Below are positions 51,869 through 60,510 of a stretch of 64,000 nucleotides of DNA, one piece after another. The notes beneath the pieces were generated by a model. That model was not told where the DNA came from. It saw only the letters and a list, made by a program, of their open reading frames with translations, and did no database searches. This DNA is from JABSQH01 sp965230015. GTDB lineage: Bacteria; Actinomycetota; Acidimicrobiia; Acidimicrobiales; Ilumatobacteraceae. The stretch spans positions 380,051-444,050 of the forward strand of contig CBDDKF010000003.1 of assembly GCA_965230015.1 (NCBI GenBank), written 5' to 3'. A program made the position numbers and the translations under genes. Each line of letters begins with the position of its first letter. Positions within the stretch are counted from its first letter, which is position 1.

Positions 51869-53994
51869 TGCCCCCCGACGCCACCACGAGCGACACCATC
51901 GCCGGCGACACCTCCGCGGCCCCCACGTGGACGACGCGCGAGAAGGTCGGCGGCATGCCCCGGCCAGCGGCGGCGACGCGCCCCGACATCAGTCGCGTGC
52001 CGTACTTGCCCGGCCTCGACGGCATGCGTGCCCTCGCCGTGGTCGCGGTGATGGTGTACCACGCCAACTCGAGCTGGCTGAAGGGTGGCTTTCTCGGCGT
52101 CGAAGTGTTCTTCGTGATCTCGGGCTACTTGATCACCCTGCTGCTCGTCGCCGAGAAGGAGCGTTCCGATCGCGTCGACATGAAGCAGTTCTGGATCCGA
52201 CGCGCCCGGCGTCTGCTCCCGGCGCTCTTCCTGATGATCACGTTGTTGACCATCTGGACGGCGCTGTTCGAACGCGACGCCCTCGGCAAGCTGCGCGGCG
52301 ACGTCGTGGCCGCGTTCTTCTACGTGTCGAACTGGTACCAGATCTTCACCGGCGCCGGATACACCGCGCCGAACGACTTCGCCCCACTCCGCCACCTGTG
52401 GAGCCTGGCGGTCGAGGAGCAGTTCTACCTCGTGTGGCCTCTGGTGATGGTGCTCGTGCTGCGGGCGGGCAGCCGCGGTGTCACCACGATGGCTCGCTGG
52501 TTCTTCCTCGCTGCGGTGGCAATCACGGTGCTGATGGCCGTGCTCTACCAGCCCGGCCCGATTCGCACCCCCGAGCTCACCCCCGACCAGTACTGGAACG
52601 TGTTCGGGCGGGAGATCTCCAAGGTCGACACGTTGTACCTCTCCACCATCACGCGTGCAGGAGGGCTGCTCCTCGGAGCGGCGTTCGCATTGGTGTGGCG
52701 ACCCGTCGCCGTAATGCGCGGGCCGTTGCGTACGAAAGGTCGCATGCTCGACGGGTTCGCGCTCGTCGGTTTCGTCGGGCTGGCCGCAATGTGCGTGTAC
52801 GTCGGGCTCGTCGACATCGACGGTGCCGACCCGTGGCTGTTCCGCGGTGGCTTCTTCGTCGCCTCGTTGCTGACGCTGATGATGATCGCCGCCGTCACCC
52901 ATCAGCACGCACTCACCAGCAAGGTGTTGAGCATCCCGCTGCTGCTGTGGATCGGCACCCGGTCGTACGGGCTGTACCTGTACCACTGGCCGATCTATCA
53001 GCTCATCCGCAACATCGCCGGCAAGCCGTTGGCGTTCCACGAGTTCGCGCTGGCGATGGTGGCCACCGCGATCATCACCGAGTTGTCGTATCGCTACGTG
53101 GAAACTCCGATTCGCAAGGGCGCGATCGGCTCGATGTGGGCGCGTGTTCGTGACCCGCGGCACCCGTCGCGGCGCGGTGCAGTGCTCACCGGCGCGGCGG
53201 TGGGCACCGCGCTGGCGGTGTTCGCGGGCGCCAGCTTGGCGACCGCCGAGCTGAAGCAGAACGACGTTGCCCAGTCGCTCGGCGAGGGTTCGGAGGCGAC
53301 GTGTGACGTGGTCAACGATCCGACCTGCGGTGCGGTCGTCGACCCCGAGCCGACCGAGGACGGTGCGCCGTCGGTCGACGGCGCAACGGGCGACACCGTG
53401 ATCGTCGAGACACCCGGTACCGGATCGGTCGTGGTGACCGACGAGACCACCCCCGACGGCAGCGCCGTCGTCGTCCCCGAGACCACCGCACCACCGGCAC
53501 CGGCGACCACCGCGGCGCAACCGGCGAGCATCTCCCGACTGGCGATCGGCGATTCGGTGATGCTCGGCGCAGCGCCGGCCCTGCGTGAGATCGGCTTCAC
53601 GGTCGACGCCACCGAGAGCCGGGCGTTCATCAACGGGCTCGATGCCGTGCTGACGCTGGAACAGCAAGGGCGGCTCGGCGACACGGTGGTGATCCATCTG
53701 GGTACCAACGGTCCGATCTCGCAAGGCGACATGGATCGCATGATGAGCGCCCTGTCGGGCGTACCCAATGTGCTGCTCGTGCTCAACAGCTTGCCAGCCA
53801 GCTACAACTACACCGACGACAACAACGCGTTGATCATCAACGCCGCCGCGGCCAATCCCAACGTTTCGCCGTTGTACTGGAACGACCTCGTTAACACCTG
53901 TCCCGGCAGCTGTCTGTACGACGATCAGATCCACCTCCGCCCCGACGGCCAGCAGTACTACGCCGACCTCGTCGCCAACGCCCTCGGGCTATAA
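51868..53994 (+). CDS. OafA/YrhL-type acyltransferase with SGNH domain (paralogue 1)
   Basis: 708 residues. Acyltransferase-3 membrane domain (~55-420, about ten segments) with YLPGLDGMRALAVVAVMVYHAN holding the conserved His, and RHLWSLAVEEQFYLVWP. A Thr/Pro/Val linker (~480-555) follows, then an SGNH hydrolase domain outside the membrane: Ser563 in AIGDSVMLG, HLGTNGP, and Asp686/His689 in DDQIHLRPDG. Such proteins O-acetylate cell-surface glycans. Start overlaps metF's stop by one base. The paralogue at 54270 has the same design. Confidence 0.93.
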   Translation: MPPDATTSDTIAGDTSAAPTWTTREKVGGMPRPAAATRPDISRVPYLPGLDGMRALAVVAVMVYHANSSWLKGGFLGVEVFFVISGYLITLLLVAEKERSDRVDMKQFWIRRARRLLPALFLMITLLTIWTALFERDALGKLRGDVVAAFFYVSNWYQIFTGAGYTAPNDFAPLRHLWSLAVEEQFYLVWPLVMVLVLRAGSRGVTTMARWFFLAAVAITVLMAVLYQPGPIRTPELTPDQYWNVFGREISKVDTLYLSTITRAGGLLLGAAFALVWRPVAVMRGPLRTKGRMLDGFALVGFVGLAAMCVYVGLVDIDGADPWLFRGGFFVASLLTLMMIAAVTHQHALTSKVLSIPLLLWIGTRSYGLYLYHWPIYQLIRNIAGKPLAFHEFALAMVATAIITELSYRYVETPIRKGAIGSMWARVRDPRHPSRRGAVLTGAAVGTALAVFAGASLATAELKQNDVAQSLGEGSEATCDVVNDPTCGAVVDPEPTEDGAPSVDGATGDTVIVETPGTGSVVVTDETTPDGSAVVVPETTAPPAPATTAAQPASISRLAIGDSVMLGAAPALREIGFTVDATESRAFINGLDAVLTLEQQGRLGDTVVIHLGTNGPISQGDMDRMMSALSGVPNVLLVLNSLPASYNYTDDNNALIINAAAANPNVSPLYWNDLVNTCPGSCLYDDQIHLRPDGQQYYADLVANALGL

Positions 53995-53999
53995 GGATT

Positions 54000-54182
54000 G
54001 GTCCGCCCTTACGTCACGCCGGTGATACGAGGGGTTGGACGGGCGGACCGCCAGCAGGGCTCCCTGGCGGTCGCACCTGCGGCCATGGCGATTGGGTCCG
54101 CCCTTACGTCACGCCGGTGATACGAGGCGTTGGACGGGCGGACCGCCAGCAGGGCTCCCTGGCGGTCGCACCTGCGGCCATG
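54000..54182 (+). repeat. Tandem structured repeat, locus D (period 95 bp)
   Basis: Two almost identical copies (54000-54094, 54095-~54182). Helix GGTCCGCCC/GGGCGGACC, 9 bp perfect (54000-54008 with 54041-54049; 54095-54103 with 54136-54144), enclosing TCAC-GCCG-GTGA. Then hairpin ACCGCCAG-N9-CTGGCGGT (54047-54054 with 54064-54071). The two helices compete for ACC. Starts 5 bases after the first acyltransferase's stop. Confidence 0.88.
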
Positions 54183-54183
54183 T

Positions 54184-54220
54184 GACTTGACCGTCGCGAC
54201 TTGACCACCACGACTTGACC
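54184..54220 (+). repeat. Three GACTTGACC boxes at 14-bp spacing
   Basis: Exact copies at 54184, 54198 and 54212, about 50 bases before the second acyltransferase's ATG. Even spacing near one-and-a-third helical turns suggests a protein-binding array or repeated -35-like (TTGACC) elements; no clear -10 at a matching distance was found. Confidence 0.6.
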
Positions 54221-54269
54221 AAGGCGTGACACCGATTCGCGGTTGCGGTCGGTGATACTTGAATCCGCC

Positions 54270-56495
54270 ATGGCGACGCTCGCCCCGCCGCAAGGTCAGC
54301 CGGTCGCGCCCGGCCTCGATACCGGGATCAGCCGCGTCCCGTATCTGCCCGGTCTCGACGGCATGCGCGCCCTCGCGGTGGTGGCCGTCATGGTGTACCA
54401 CGCCAACGCGGCCTGGCTGCCCGGCGGATTCCTCGGCGTCGAGATGTTCTTCGTCATCTCGGGCTACCTGATCACGCTGCTGCTCGTCGCCGAACGCGAA
54501 CGCACCTACCGCATCTCGTTGCGCGACTTCTGGGTCCGGCGCGCCCGTCGTTTGCTTCCCGCGGTGATGGCGATGATGGCCCTGGTCGTGGTGTGGACCG
54601 CGCTGTTCGAACGCGACGCGCTCGGCCAGCTGCGCGGCGATGTGATCTCGAGCACGTTCTACGTGACGAACTGGTACCAGATCTGGACTGGCCTCGGGTA
54701 CACCGCCGCAGGCGACTTTGCGCCGCTGCGTCACCTGTGGAGCCTCGCGGTCGAAGAGCAGTTCTACCTCGTGTGGCCGCTGGTTATGGCGCTGCTCCTC
54801 GCCCGCTCTGGCACACGGCGGGTCGCTGGCGTGGCCCGCTGGCTGTTCCTCGCCGCAGTGGCTGTCACGGTGATGGTCGCCCTGCTGTTCTACGGCGGTC
54901 CGCTCGGCGAGCCCGACGTGAACCCGGAGGCGTATTGGTGGATCGGCGACCGGCCGATCTCCAAGATCGACACGCTGTATCTGTCGACGATCACGCGTGC
55001 CGGCGGGCTGCTGCTCGGCGCAGCGTTCGCGCTGGTGTGGCGGCCGTACGCCGTCGCCCGCGGCCCGCTGCGCACCAAGGGCCGCTGGTTCGACGTGCTG
55101 GCTCTGATCGGGATGGCGATCTTCGCCTGGATGTGCTGGAACGTGTACCTGGCCACGCCGAGCGGCGCCGATCCGTTCCTGTTCCAGGGTGGCTTCTTCC
55201 TGTGCGGCATTGCCACCCTGATGGTGATCGCCGGCGTGACCCACCGCGGCGGTGCGACCGACCGCATTCTCGGCACGCCGGTACTGCGCTGGATCGGTAC
55301 TCGGTCGTACGGGCTGTACCTGTTCCACTGGCCGATCTACCAGATTATGCGCGGCGTCGCCGGCACGCCGCTCACCGTGCGTGAGTTCGCCACCGCGATG
55401 GTGCTCACGGCGCTGATCACCGAGTTGTCGTTCCGACTGATCGAGCGTCCCGTACGTCGGCGGACGTTCGTCGCCGACGCCCGACGCGTCATCGGACGTC
55501 TCTCGCCAGGCGGGCGTACTTCGCTGATCAGCGTGTCGATCATCGTCCTGGCACTGCTGCTGTTCGCGGTGGGCTCGCTGGTCGCTGCGCCGGTGAAGCA
55601 GAACGCCATCGCTGAGGAGTTCGACGACAACGAGGAGTTCGTGACCGACTTCGGCGAGCTGGGCGACGACGAGGTTCCGGGTGACGAACCGAACGCCCTG
55701 TTCGCAGACGACGAGGCAACGACGAACACGTCGTCCCCGGCGACGACCGCCCCGCAGACCACCGTCGCACCAACGACCGTGCCCGCAACCACCGCAGCGC
55801 CGACCACAGTGGCCGGCGCACCGGTCGGCTCGACCCCTGCCGACGACGATGCGGCCACTGCGACCACCGCACCGGCAACGACGGCGCCCGCAACCACGAC
55901 GCCGCCGACCACCGCGCCGCCGACGACGGCGCCACCCACCACCGCCGCGCCGGCTCCGGTACGCCAGCTGGGCGTGGTCGGCAGCCTCGACGCGCTACAA
56001 CAGCTCGAGATTCAACCGACGCCAGGTGGCTTCCCGCTCATCGCCCTCGGTGACTCGGTCATGCTCGGCGCCGCAGAAGAGCTCGCCGCCCTCGACTTCC
56101 GCGTCGACGCTGCCGTCAGCCGGCAGATGAGGGACTTCTTGCCGACCATGGCGTTGATGCGCGACAACGCCACGTATGGGTCGGTGGTGGTCGTGCATCT
56201 CGGCACCAACGGTGGATTCAGCCAGGCCACGCTCGACGAGATGCTCGGCTACCTCGTCGACGTGCCCACGGTGATCCTGCTCACCGGTCGCGCGCCGCGC
56301 GGCTGGATTGCCGGAAACAACGAGATGATTCGTTCGGCGCCCTTCCGCTACCCGAACGTGAGCGTGATCGATTGGCAGGCAATCTCGGGCGAGTGCCCGG
56401 GGAACTGCTTCTACGACGACGACATCCACCTGCGGCCAGACGGTCAGAACTTCTACGCGTCGCTGATGGCCCGCGTGCTCGGGCTGGGGAACTGA
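54270..56495 (+). CDS. OafA/YrhL-type acyltransferase with SGNH domain (paralogue 2)
   Basis: 741 residues. Same domain order as the gene before: membrane acyltransferase-3 domain (~25-410, YLPGLDGMRALAVVAVMVYHAN), a long Thr/Ala/Pro linker (~490-570), and SGNH domain with Ser596 in ALGDSVMLG, HLGTNGG and Asp717/His720 in DDIHLRPDG. The membrane halves are close, the linkers are not, so this is an old tandem duplication. Likely O-acetylates an envelope glycan, perhaps a different site. Has its own upstream region with GACTTGACC boxes. Confidence 0.93.
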   Translation: MATLAPPQGQPVAPGLDTGISRVPYLPGLDGMRALAVVAVMVYHANAAWLPGGFLGVEMFFVISGYLITLLLVAERERTYRISLRDFWVRRARRLLPAVMAMMALVVVWTALFERDALGQLRGDVISSTFYVTNWYQIWTGLGYTAAGDFAPLRHLWSLAVEEQFYLVWPLVMALLLARSGTRRVAGVARWLFLAAVAVTVMVALLFYGGPLGEPDVNPEAYWWIGDRPISKIDTLYLSTITRAGGLLLGAAFALVWRPYAVARGPLRTKGRWFDVLALIGMAIFAWMCWNVYLATPSGADPFLFQGGFFLCGIATLMVIAGVTHRGGATDRILGTPVLRWIGTRSYGLYLFHWPIYQIMRGVAGTPLTVREFATAMVLTALITELSFRLIERPVRRRTFVADARRVIGRLSPGGRTSLISVSIIVLALLLFAVGSLVAAPVKQNAIAEEFDDNEEFVTDFGELGDDEVPGDEPNALFADDEATTNTSSPATTAPQTTVAPTTVPATTAAPTTVAGAPVGSTPADDDAATATTAPATTAPATTTPPTTAPPTTAPPTTAAPAPVRQLGVVGSLDALQQLEIQPTPGGFPLIALGDSVMLGAAEELAALDFRVDAAVSRQMRDFLPTMALMRDNATYGSVVVVHLGTNGGFSQATLDEMLGYLVDVPTVILLTGRAPRGWIAGNNEMIRSAPFRYPNVSVIDWQAISGECPGNCFYDDDIHLRPDGQNFYASLMARVLGLGN

Positions 56496-56595
56496 CCGCG
56501 CCCAACCCCCGGTCCCCAACTGACGGTGAATACCGCGCCAGCGAGCGCGTCCGGTCGGCTTGGCCGCCGGGCCGGGCCCGCCTACGCTCGCCGCT

Positions 56596-57582
56596 ATGAC
56601 CACTCCCGTTCGTGTCGCCGTGACCGGTGCTGCCGGTCAGATCGGCTACAGCCTGTTGTTCCGTATCGCCTCGGGTTCGATGCTCGGGCCCGACACCCCC
56701 GTATCGCTCCAGCTGCTCGAGATCACCCCTGCACTCGACGCGCTCAACGGCGTCAAGATGGAACTCGACGACAGCGCGTTCCCCGTACTCGATTCGATCG
56801 TGTGCACCGACGACGCCGACGTGGCCTTCGGCGACGCCGACATCGCGTTGCTCGTCGGTGCCATGCCGCGCAAGGCCGGAATGGAGCGCTCCGATCTGCT
56901 CGCCGCGAACGGCGGCATCTTCAAGCCGCAAGGCGAAGCGATCTCGCGTTCCGCGTCGAAGGACGTCAAGGTGCTGGTGGTCGGCAACCCGGCCAACACC
57001 AACGCGCTCATCGCGCAGCGCAACGCGGCCGATATCGACCCTGCACAGTTCACGGCGATGACCCGTCTCGACCACAACCGGGCGATGAGCCAGCTGGCGC
57101 AGCGCACCGGCCAGCCGGTCACGGCGATCAAGCAGATGACGATCTGGGGCAATCACTCCACCACCCAGTTCCCCGATCTGTACCACTGCGAGGTCAACGG
57201 ACAGAACGCGGCCGACGTCGTCGCCGATCACGAGTGGTACGACTCGACGTTCATTCCCACCGTGGCCAAGCGCGGCGCAGCGATCATCGAGGCGCGTGGT
57301 GCGTCGTCGGCTGCCTCGGCCGCCTCGGCTGCCGTCGATCACATCCGCGACTGGGTCAACGGCACGCCCGCCGACGACTGGGTGTCGATGGCGGTGCCGA
57401 GCGACGGCAGCTACGGGGTCCCCGAGGGCATCATCTCCTCGTTCCCGTGCCGGTGCAGCGACGGTAAGTGGGAGATCGTGCAGGGTCTCGACATCAACGA
57501 CTACAGCCGCGGCAAGATCGACGCCAGCGCAGCGGAGCTCGTCAGCGAGCGCGACGCCGTGGCCGAACTCGACCTGATCTAG
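56596..57582 (+). CDS. mdh: Malate dehydrogenase
   Basis: 328 residues. NAD site VTGAAGQIGYSLL, GNPANTNALI, substrate Arg/Asp region TRLDHNRA, and catalytic His187 in IWGNHSTTQFPD. This is the long (cytosolic/bacterial type 2) malate dehydrogenase family. TCA enzyme; stands alone here with a 100-base gap before it that shows nothing definite. Confidence 0.96.
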   Translation: MTTPVRVAVTGAAGQIGYSLLFRIASGSMLGPDTPVSLQLLEITPALDALNGVKMELDDSAFPVLDSIVCTDDADVAFGDADIALLVGAMPRKAGMERSDLLAANGGIFKPQGEAISRSASKDVKVLVVGNPANTNALIAQRNAADIDPAQFTAMTRLDHNRAMSQLAQRTGQPVTAIKQMTIWGNHSTTQFPDLYHCEVNGQNAADVVADHEWYDSTFIPTVAKRGAAIIEARGASSAASAASAAVDHIRDWVNGTPADDWVSMAVPSDGSYGVPEGIISSFPCRCSDGKWEIVQGLDINDYSRGKIDASAAELVSERDAVAELDLI

Positions 57583-57612
57583 TTCGACGCCTCAGGAGTC
57601 GTCCCGACCTGC

Positions 57613-58068
57613 TCAGGAGTCGGCGGTCATCGTCACGACCGTGCCGTCGAGCCCCTCGATGGTGAGGGTCGGACCAACCAGGATCATTCCGGGTCCCGTC
57701 GACAGCAGGTCGACGAGCCACTGGTCTTGATCCATCAGCGCGGGATCGCAGGCCATCTCGGTCATCGCGAAAGGACCACCGGCGAATTCACCGCCATCGA
57801 GGGTGTACGCGCCCGCGATGGTGTTGCAGCCGGCGTTGGCGCTGAGCTGATCGCCGTCGAACGACATCGTCAGCTCGCTGCCGTCGACGAGTGTGTACCC
57901 GGTGATGTCGGTGGCCACGAAGGTCTGCCCCGACAGGTTTTCGGCGGTTGCCGGCGTGTCGGCCGGCGGCAGCGTCGAGCCGCCGTCATCGTTCGAATCG
58001 GAGTCGTCGCCGCATGCCGCGAGCACGAGTGCGCTCGCGGCGAGCAGACCAAGTGTGCGCCGCATCAT
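57613..58068 (-). CDS. META/HslJ-domain lipoprotein
   Basis: 151 residues. Lipobox LVLAAC gives Cys19; a Ser/Asp linker leads to a META domain (about 45-150) with GCNTIAGAYTLDGG and MACDPALMDQDQW. HslJ-type META domains are linked to heat, novobiocin and motility phenotypes without a known biochemical role. Two direct copies of CTCAGGAGTCG lie just beyond its stop. Confidence 0.88.
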   Translation of the reverse strand: MMRRTLGLLAASALVLAACGDDSDSNDDGGSTLPPADTPATAENLSGQTFVATDITGYTLVDGSELTMSFDGDQLSANAGCNTIAGAYTLDGGEFAGGPFAMTEMACDPALMDQDQWLVDLLSTGPGMILVGPTLTIEGLDGTVVTMTADS

Positions 58069-58129
58069 GATGATTGGACGCTTCCCGTTACGTCGCGGTT
58101 CCAGTGGCTGGCGATCATGAGACCGCCGC

Positions 58130-58840
58130 TCATGACACTGCGACCTGGCAGGCGATCTCCATCATCTGATCGACGCCGGCCTTGAGCTCGGCGTCGCTGA
58201 TGCGCTCGGTCGAGCCGTCGTCGCCGAGGAGATCGCTCACGGTCATGATCGCCAGCGACTCGATGCCCTTCACCGCCGCGATCGTGTACAGCATCGACGC
58301 CTCCATCTCGACGCCGAGATGGCCGAGACGCTTCCAACGGCCGAACGTGTCGGGATCGGGGTCGTAGAACAGGCCCGACGTGACGATCGAGCCGACATGC
58401 ACGGTGGTACCCGCCGCACGGCTCGCCTCGGCGGCACGCACGGCGAGGTCGAACGTTGCCGTCGGCGCGTAGCCCTCCATCGCGGCGTAGCGCAGCGGTG
58501 TGTTGTCGTCGGTCGACGCCGACACGCCGACGACGGTGTCGCCCATCGCCATCCCGTCTTGTAGGCCACCGCAGGTACCCACTCGGATCAGGCGCGTGGC
58601 CCCGAGCATGATCAGCTCCTCGAACACGATGCCCGAACTCGGACAGCCCATCCCCGTGGCCTGCACGCTGATCGGCTTGCCGTCGAACGTGCCGGTGTAG
58701 CCGTTCATCCCGCGCTCGGCGTTGACGTGCTCGACGTTGTCGAAGAACGTCTCGGCGATGTAGGTCGCGCGGACCGGGTCGCCCGGGCACAGCACGCTCG
58801 GTGCGTAGTGATCGGACTCGGCGCGGATGTGGATGGGCAT
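58130..58840 (-). CDS. deoD: Purine-nucleoside phosphorylase, DeoD type
   Basis: 236 residues, normal for hexameric PNP. PGDPVRATYIAE phosphate loop, GMGCPSSGI, RVGTCGG, and VEMEASMLY with the ribose-binding Met-Glu; SDLL holds the catalytic Asp. Splits purine nucleosides with phosphate to base and ribose-1-phosphate. Stands between a lipoprotein gene and the truncated glycosylase. Confidence 0.95.
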   Translation of the reverse strand: MPIHIRAESDHYAPSVLCPGDPVRATYIAETFFDNVEHVNAERGMNGYTGTFDGKPISVQATGMGCPSSGIVFEELIMLGATRLIRVGTCGGLQDGMAMGDTVVGVSASTDDNTPLRYAAMEGYAPTATFDLAVRAAEASRAAGTTVHVGSIVTSGLFYDPDPDTFGRWKRLGHLGVEMEASMLYTIAAVKGIESLAIMTVSDLLGDDGSTERISDAELKAGVDQMMEIACQVAVS

Positions 58841-58865
58841 GAGTCGAGCGTACGGGGCGTCGTCG

Positions 58866-59163
58866 CTACTTGAGGAACTTGCTCGTCGTGTTGTCGGCGA
58901 GCACCTTGCCGCCGGTCTGGCACGTGGGGCAATAGTTCACCGTGTAGCCGGAGTACTCGACCGCCCGCACGGTGTCGCCGCACACCGGGCACGCCTCGCC
59001 GGCGCGGCCGTGAACTGCGCCGGGGCGGTCCTTCGACGAGCTCATGTCGTCGCGTGTACGCTCGTAGGCAAGGCCTTCGTCGATCGCCTCGTGGATCGCC
59101 GCGGCGATCGTCGCGGCGCCGTCGGGTCCGAGCTTCTTGGTGGTGGCGAACGGCGACACCTGC
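58866..59163 (-). pseudogene. C-terminal fragment of Fpg/Nei DNA glycosylase, cut by the chimeric join
   Basis: About 98 residues of the end of a formamidopyrimidine-DNA glycosylase family protein: VSPFATTKKLGPDGA, RTRDDMSSSKDRPGAVHGR, and the zinc finger C-P-V-C ... C-P-T-C (C-x2-C-x16-C-x2-C), then the end KVLADNTTSKFLK. The N-terminal two thirds, including the catalytic MPELPE start, are absent because the sequence switches to another genome. In its source organism the gene is probably whole. Confidence 0.9.
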
Positions 59164-59172
59164 GCTAAGGCC
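59161..59172. other. Junction between an actinobacterial and an alphaproteobacterial sequence
   Basis: Left of here: high GC, GTG-rich, actinobacterial genes. Right of here: more A/T at third positions, clear ribosome sites, alphaproteobacterial genes. The change falls within a single open frame that joins a DMT permease start to an Fpg end. No insertion sequence, tRNA or direct repeat marks the site, which favours an assembly or library chimera over recombination. Confidence 0.85.
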
Positions 59173-59324
59173 GCGCTGACCGGGCCGGTGTCAGCCATCC
59201 GCACGAACAGGGGCCCGGTCGCCAGTGCAATATTGCCGCCTAGAAGCGCCGCAATCAGCAGCCAGGCATGCGGCTGTTTCAAGCCGCCGCCAGCGTTTTC
59301 TTCTCGGGCCTCAACATTTTCCAT
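59170..59324 (-). pseudogene. N-terminal fragment of a DMT/EamA-family permease, cut by the join
   Basis: About 50 residues: a charged start, then AWLLIAALLGGNIALATGPLFVRMADTGPVSAA, the first helix and loop of an EamA-type drug/metabolite transporter. The following residues belong to Fpg. Divergent from the old yellow enzyme gene. Family call rests on a short stretch. Confidence 0.65.
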
Positions 59325-59387
59325 GCTTGCGCCCTAGCTTCGAAAAGGCCACTTGCCCAATCACAAACTGCAAAGGGAAATGCACAA

Positions 59388-60502
59388 ATGCATGATGCTC
59401 TGTTCCAGCCGCTCAAGATGGGCGCGCTCGAAGCCAAGAACCGGATTTTTATGGCGCCGCTCACGCGGGGCCGCGCCGCCAAACCGATGTTCGTTCCGAA
59501 CGCGCTAATGGGCACTTACTACAAGCAACGCGCCGGCGCGGGCATGATCCTGACCGAAGCGACCGGGATCAGCACCGAAGGCCTCGGCTGGCCGTCCGCT
59601 CCCGGGATCTGGAGCGACGAGCAGACTGAGGCTTGGAAGCCGATCGTTGAAGGCGTCCATGAAGCGGGCGGGATGATCGCCATGCAGCTGTGGCACATGG
59701 GTCGGATCGTTGCGCCTTACTTCCTTGGCGGCGAGCGTCCGTTCTCAGCCAGTGAGACCAAGGCCCCGGGTGAAGCCCACACTCCCGAAGGCCGTCAGGA
59801 TTACGCTGTCGCTCGCGCGATGACGCAGGACGACATCAACCGCACTATCGATGATTATCGGCGCGCTGCGGAGAACGCCAAGAAGGCCGGTTTTGACAGC
59901 GTGCAACTGCACGGCGCCAATGGCTATCTGGTCGACCAATTCCTGCGCGATGGCACAAATCTGCGCGAAGATGATTATGGTGGCTCACCTGAGAACCGGA
60001 CCCGCTTTATGCGCGAAGTGCTCGAAGCGATTGTCGACGTCTGGGGCGCTGACAAGGTCGGTATCCGCTTGTCTCCCAATGGCGACAGCCAGGGCACCGA
60101 TGACAGCAATCCTCCGGCCACCTTCGGCGCCGCCGCCAAAGTGATTGAGGAGATGGGCCTGGCCTATCTTGAGCTGCGCCAGCCCGGACCGGACGGCACC
60201 TTTGGCCAGACCGATGTGCCCAAGCAGGATGCGCTGATCCGCTCGATTTACTCAGGCGCGCTGATCCTGAATTCCGATTATGGCGCTGAAGAGGCTGCGG
60301 CTGATGTCGAAAGCGGGCGCGCCGATGCGATCAGCTTTGGTCGTCCGTATATCTCCAACCCGGATCTCGAAAAGCGGATCGCCGCTGGCGCTCCGTTCAA
60401 CCCGAACAAGGATGTGCCCAAGAGCTGGTACTTCCGATCCCCGAAGGCTATGTCGATTACCCGACGCTGGAGGAAGAGCAGGCTGCCGCTAACGCAGCCT
60501 GA
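59388..60502 (+). CDS. Old yellow enzyme family alkene reductase, with a one-base frameshift near the 3' end
   Basis: Start at ATG 59388, with AAAGGGA 9 bases before it. FMN barrel with HGANGYLVDQFLRD and NREDDYGG-like LREDDYGGSPENRTRF; FGRPYISNPDL near the end. Belongs to the NemA/xenobiotic reductase group, which reduces activated alkenes and nitro esters with NADPH. At about 60434 the frame is lost: past it, the +1-shifted frame reads PEGYVDYPTLEEEQAAANAA and stops at 60500-60502, the expected end. One C seems missing from a CCC run. Without correction the frame would run on into nonsense to 60632. Confidence 0.9.
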
Positions 60503-60510
60503 TCATCGGA

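Noticed and set aside
51802..53934. 710-codon minus-strand frame across the first acyltransferase
   Set aside because: Shadow frame, His/Arg/Gln-rich, no domains; the plus-strand protein is clearly real.
47296..54182. CRISPR array
   Set aside because: Units are adjacent copies with no unique spacers, appear as pairs at separate loci, and no cas genes are present.
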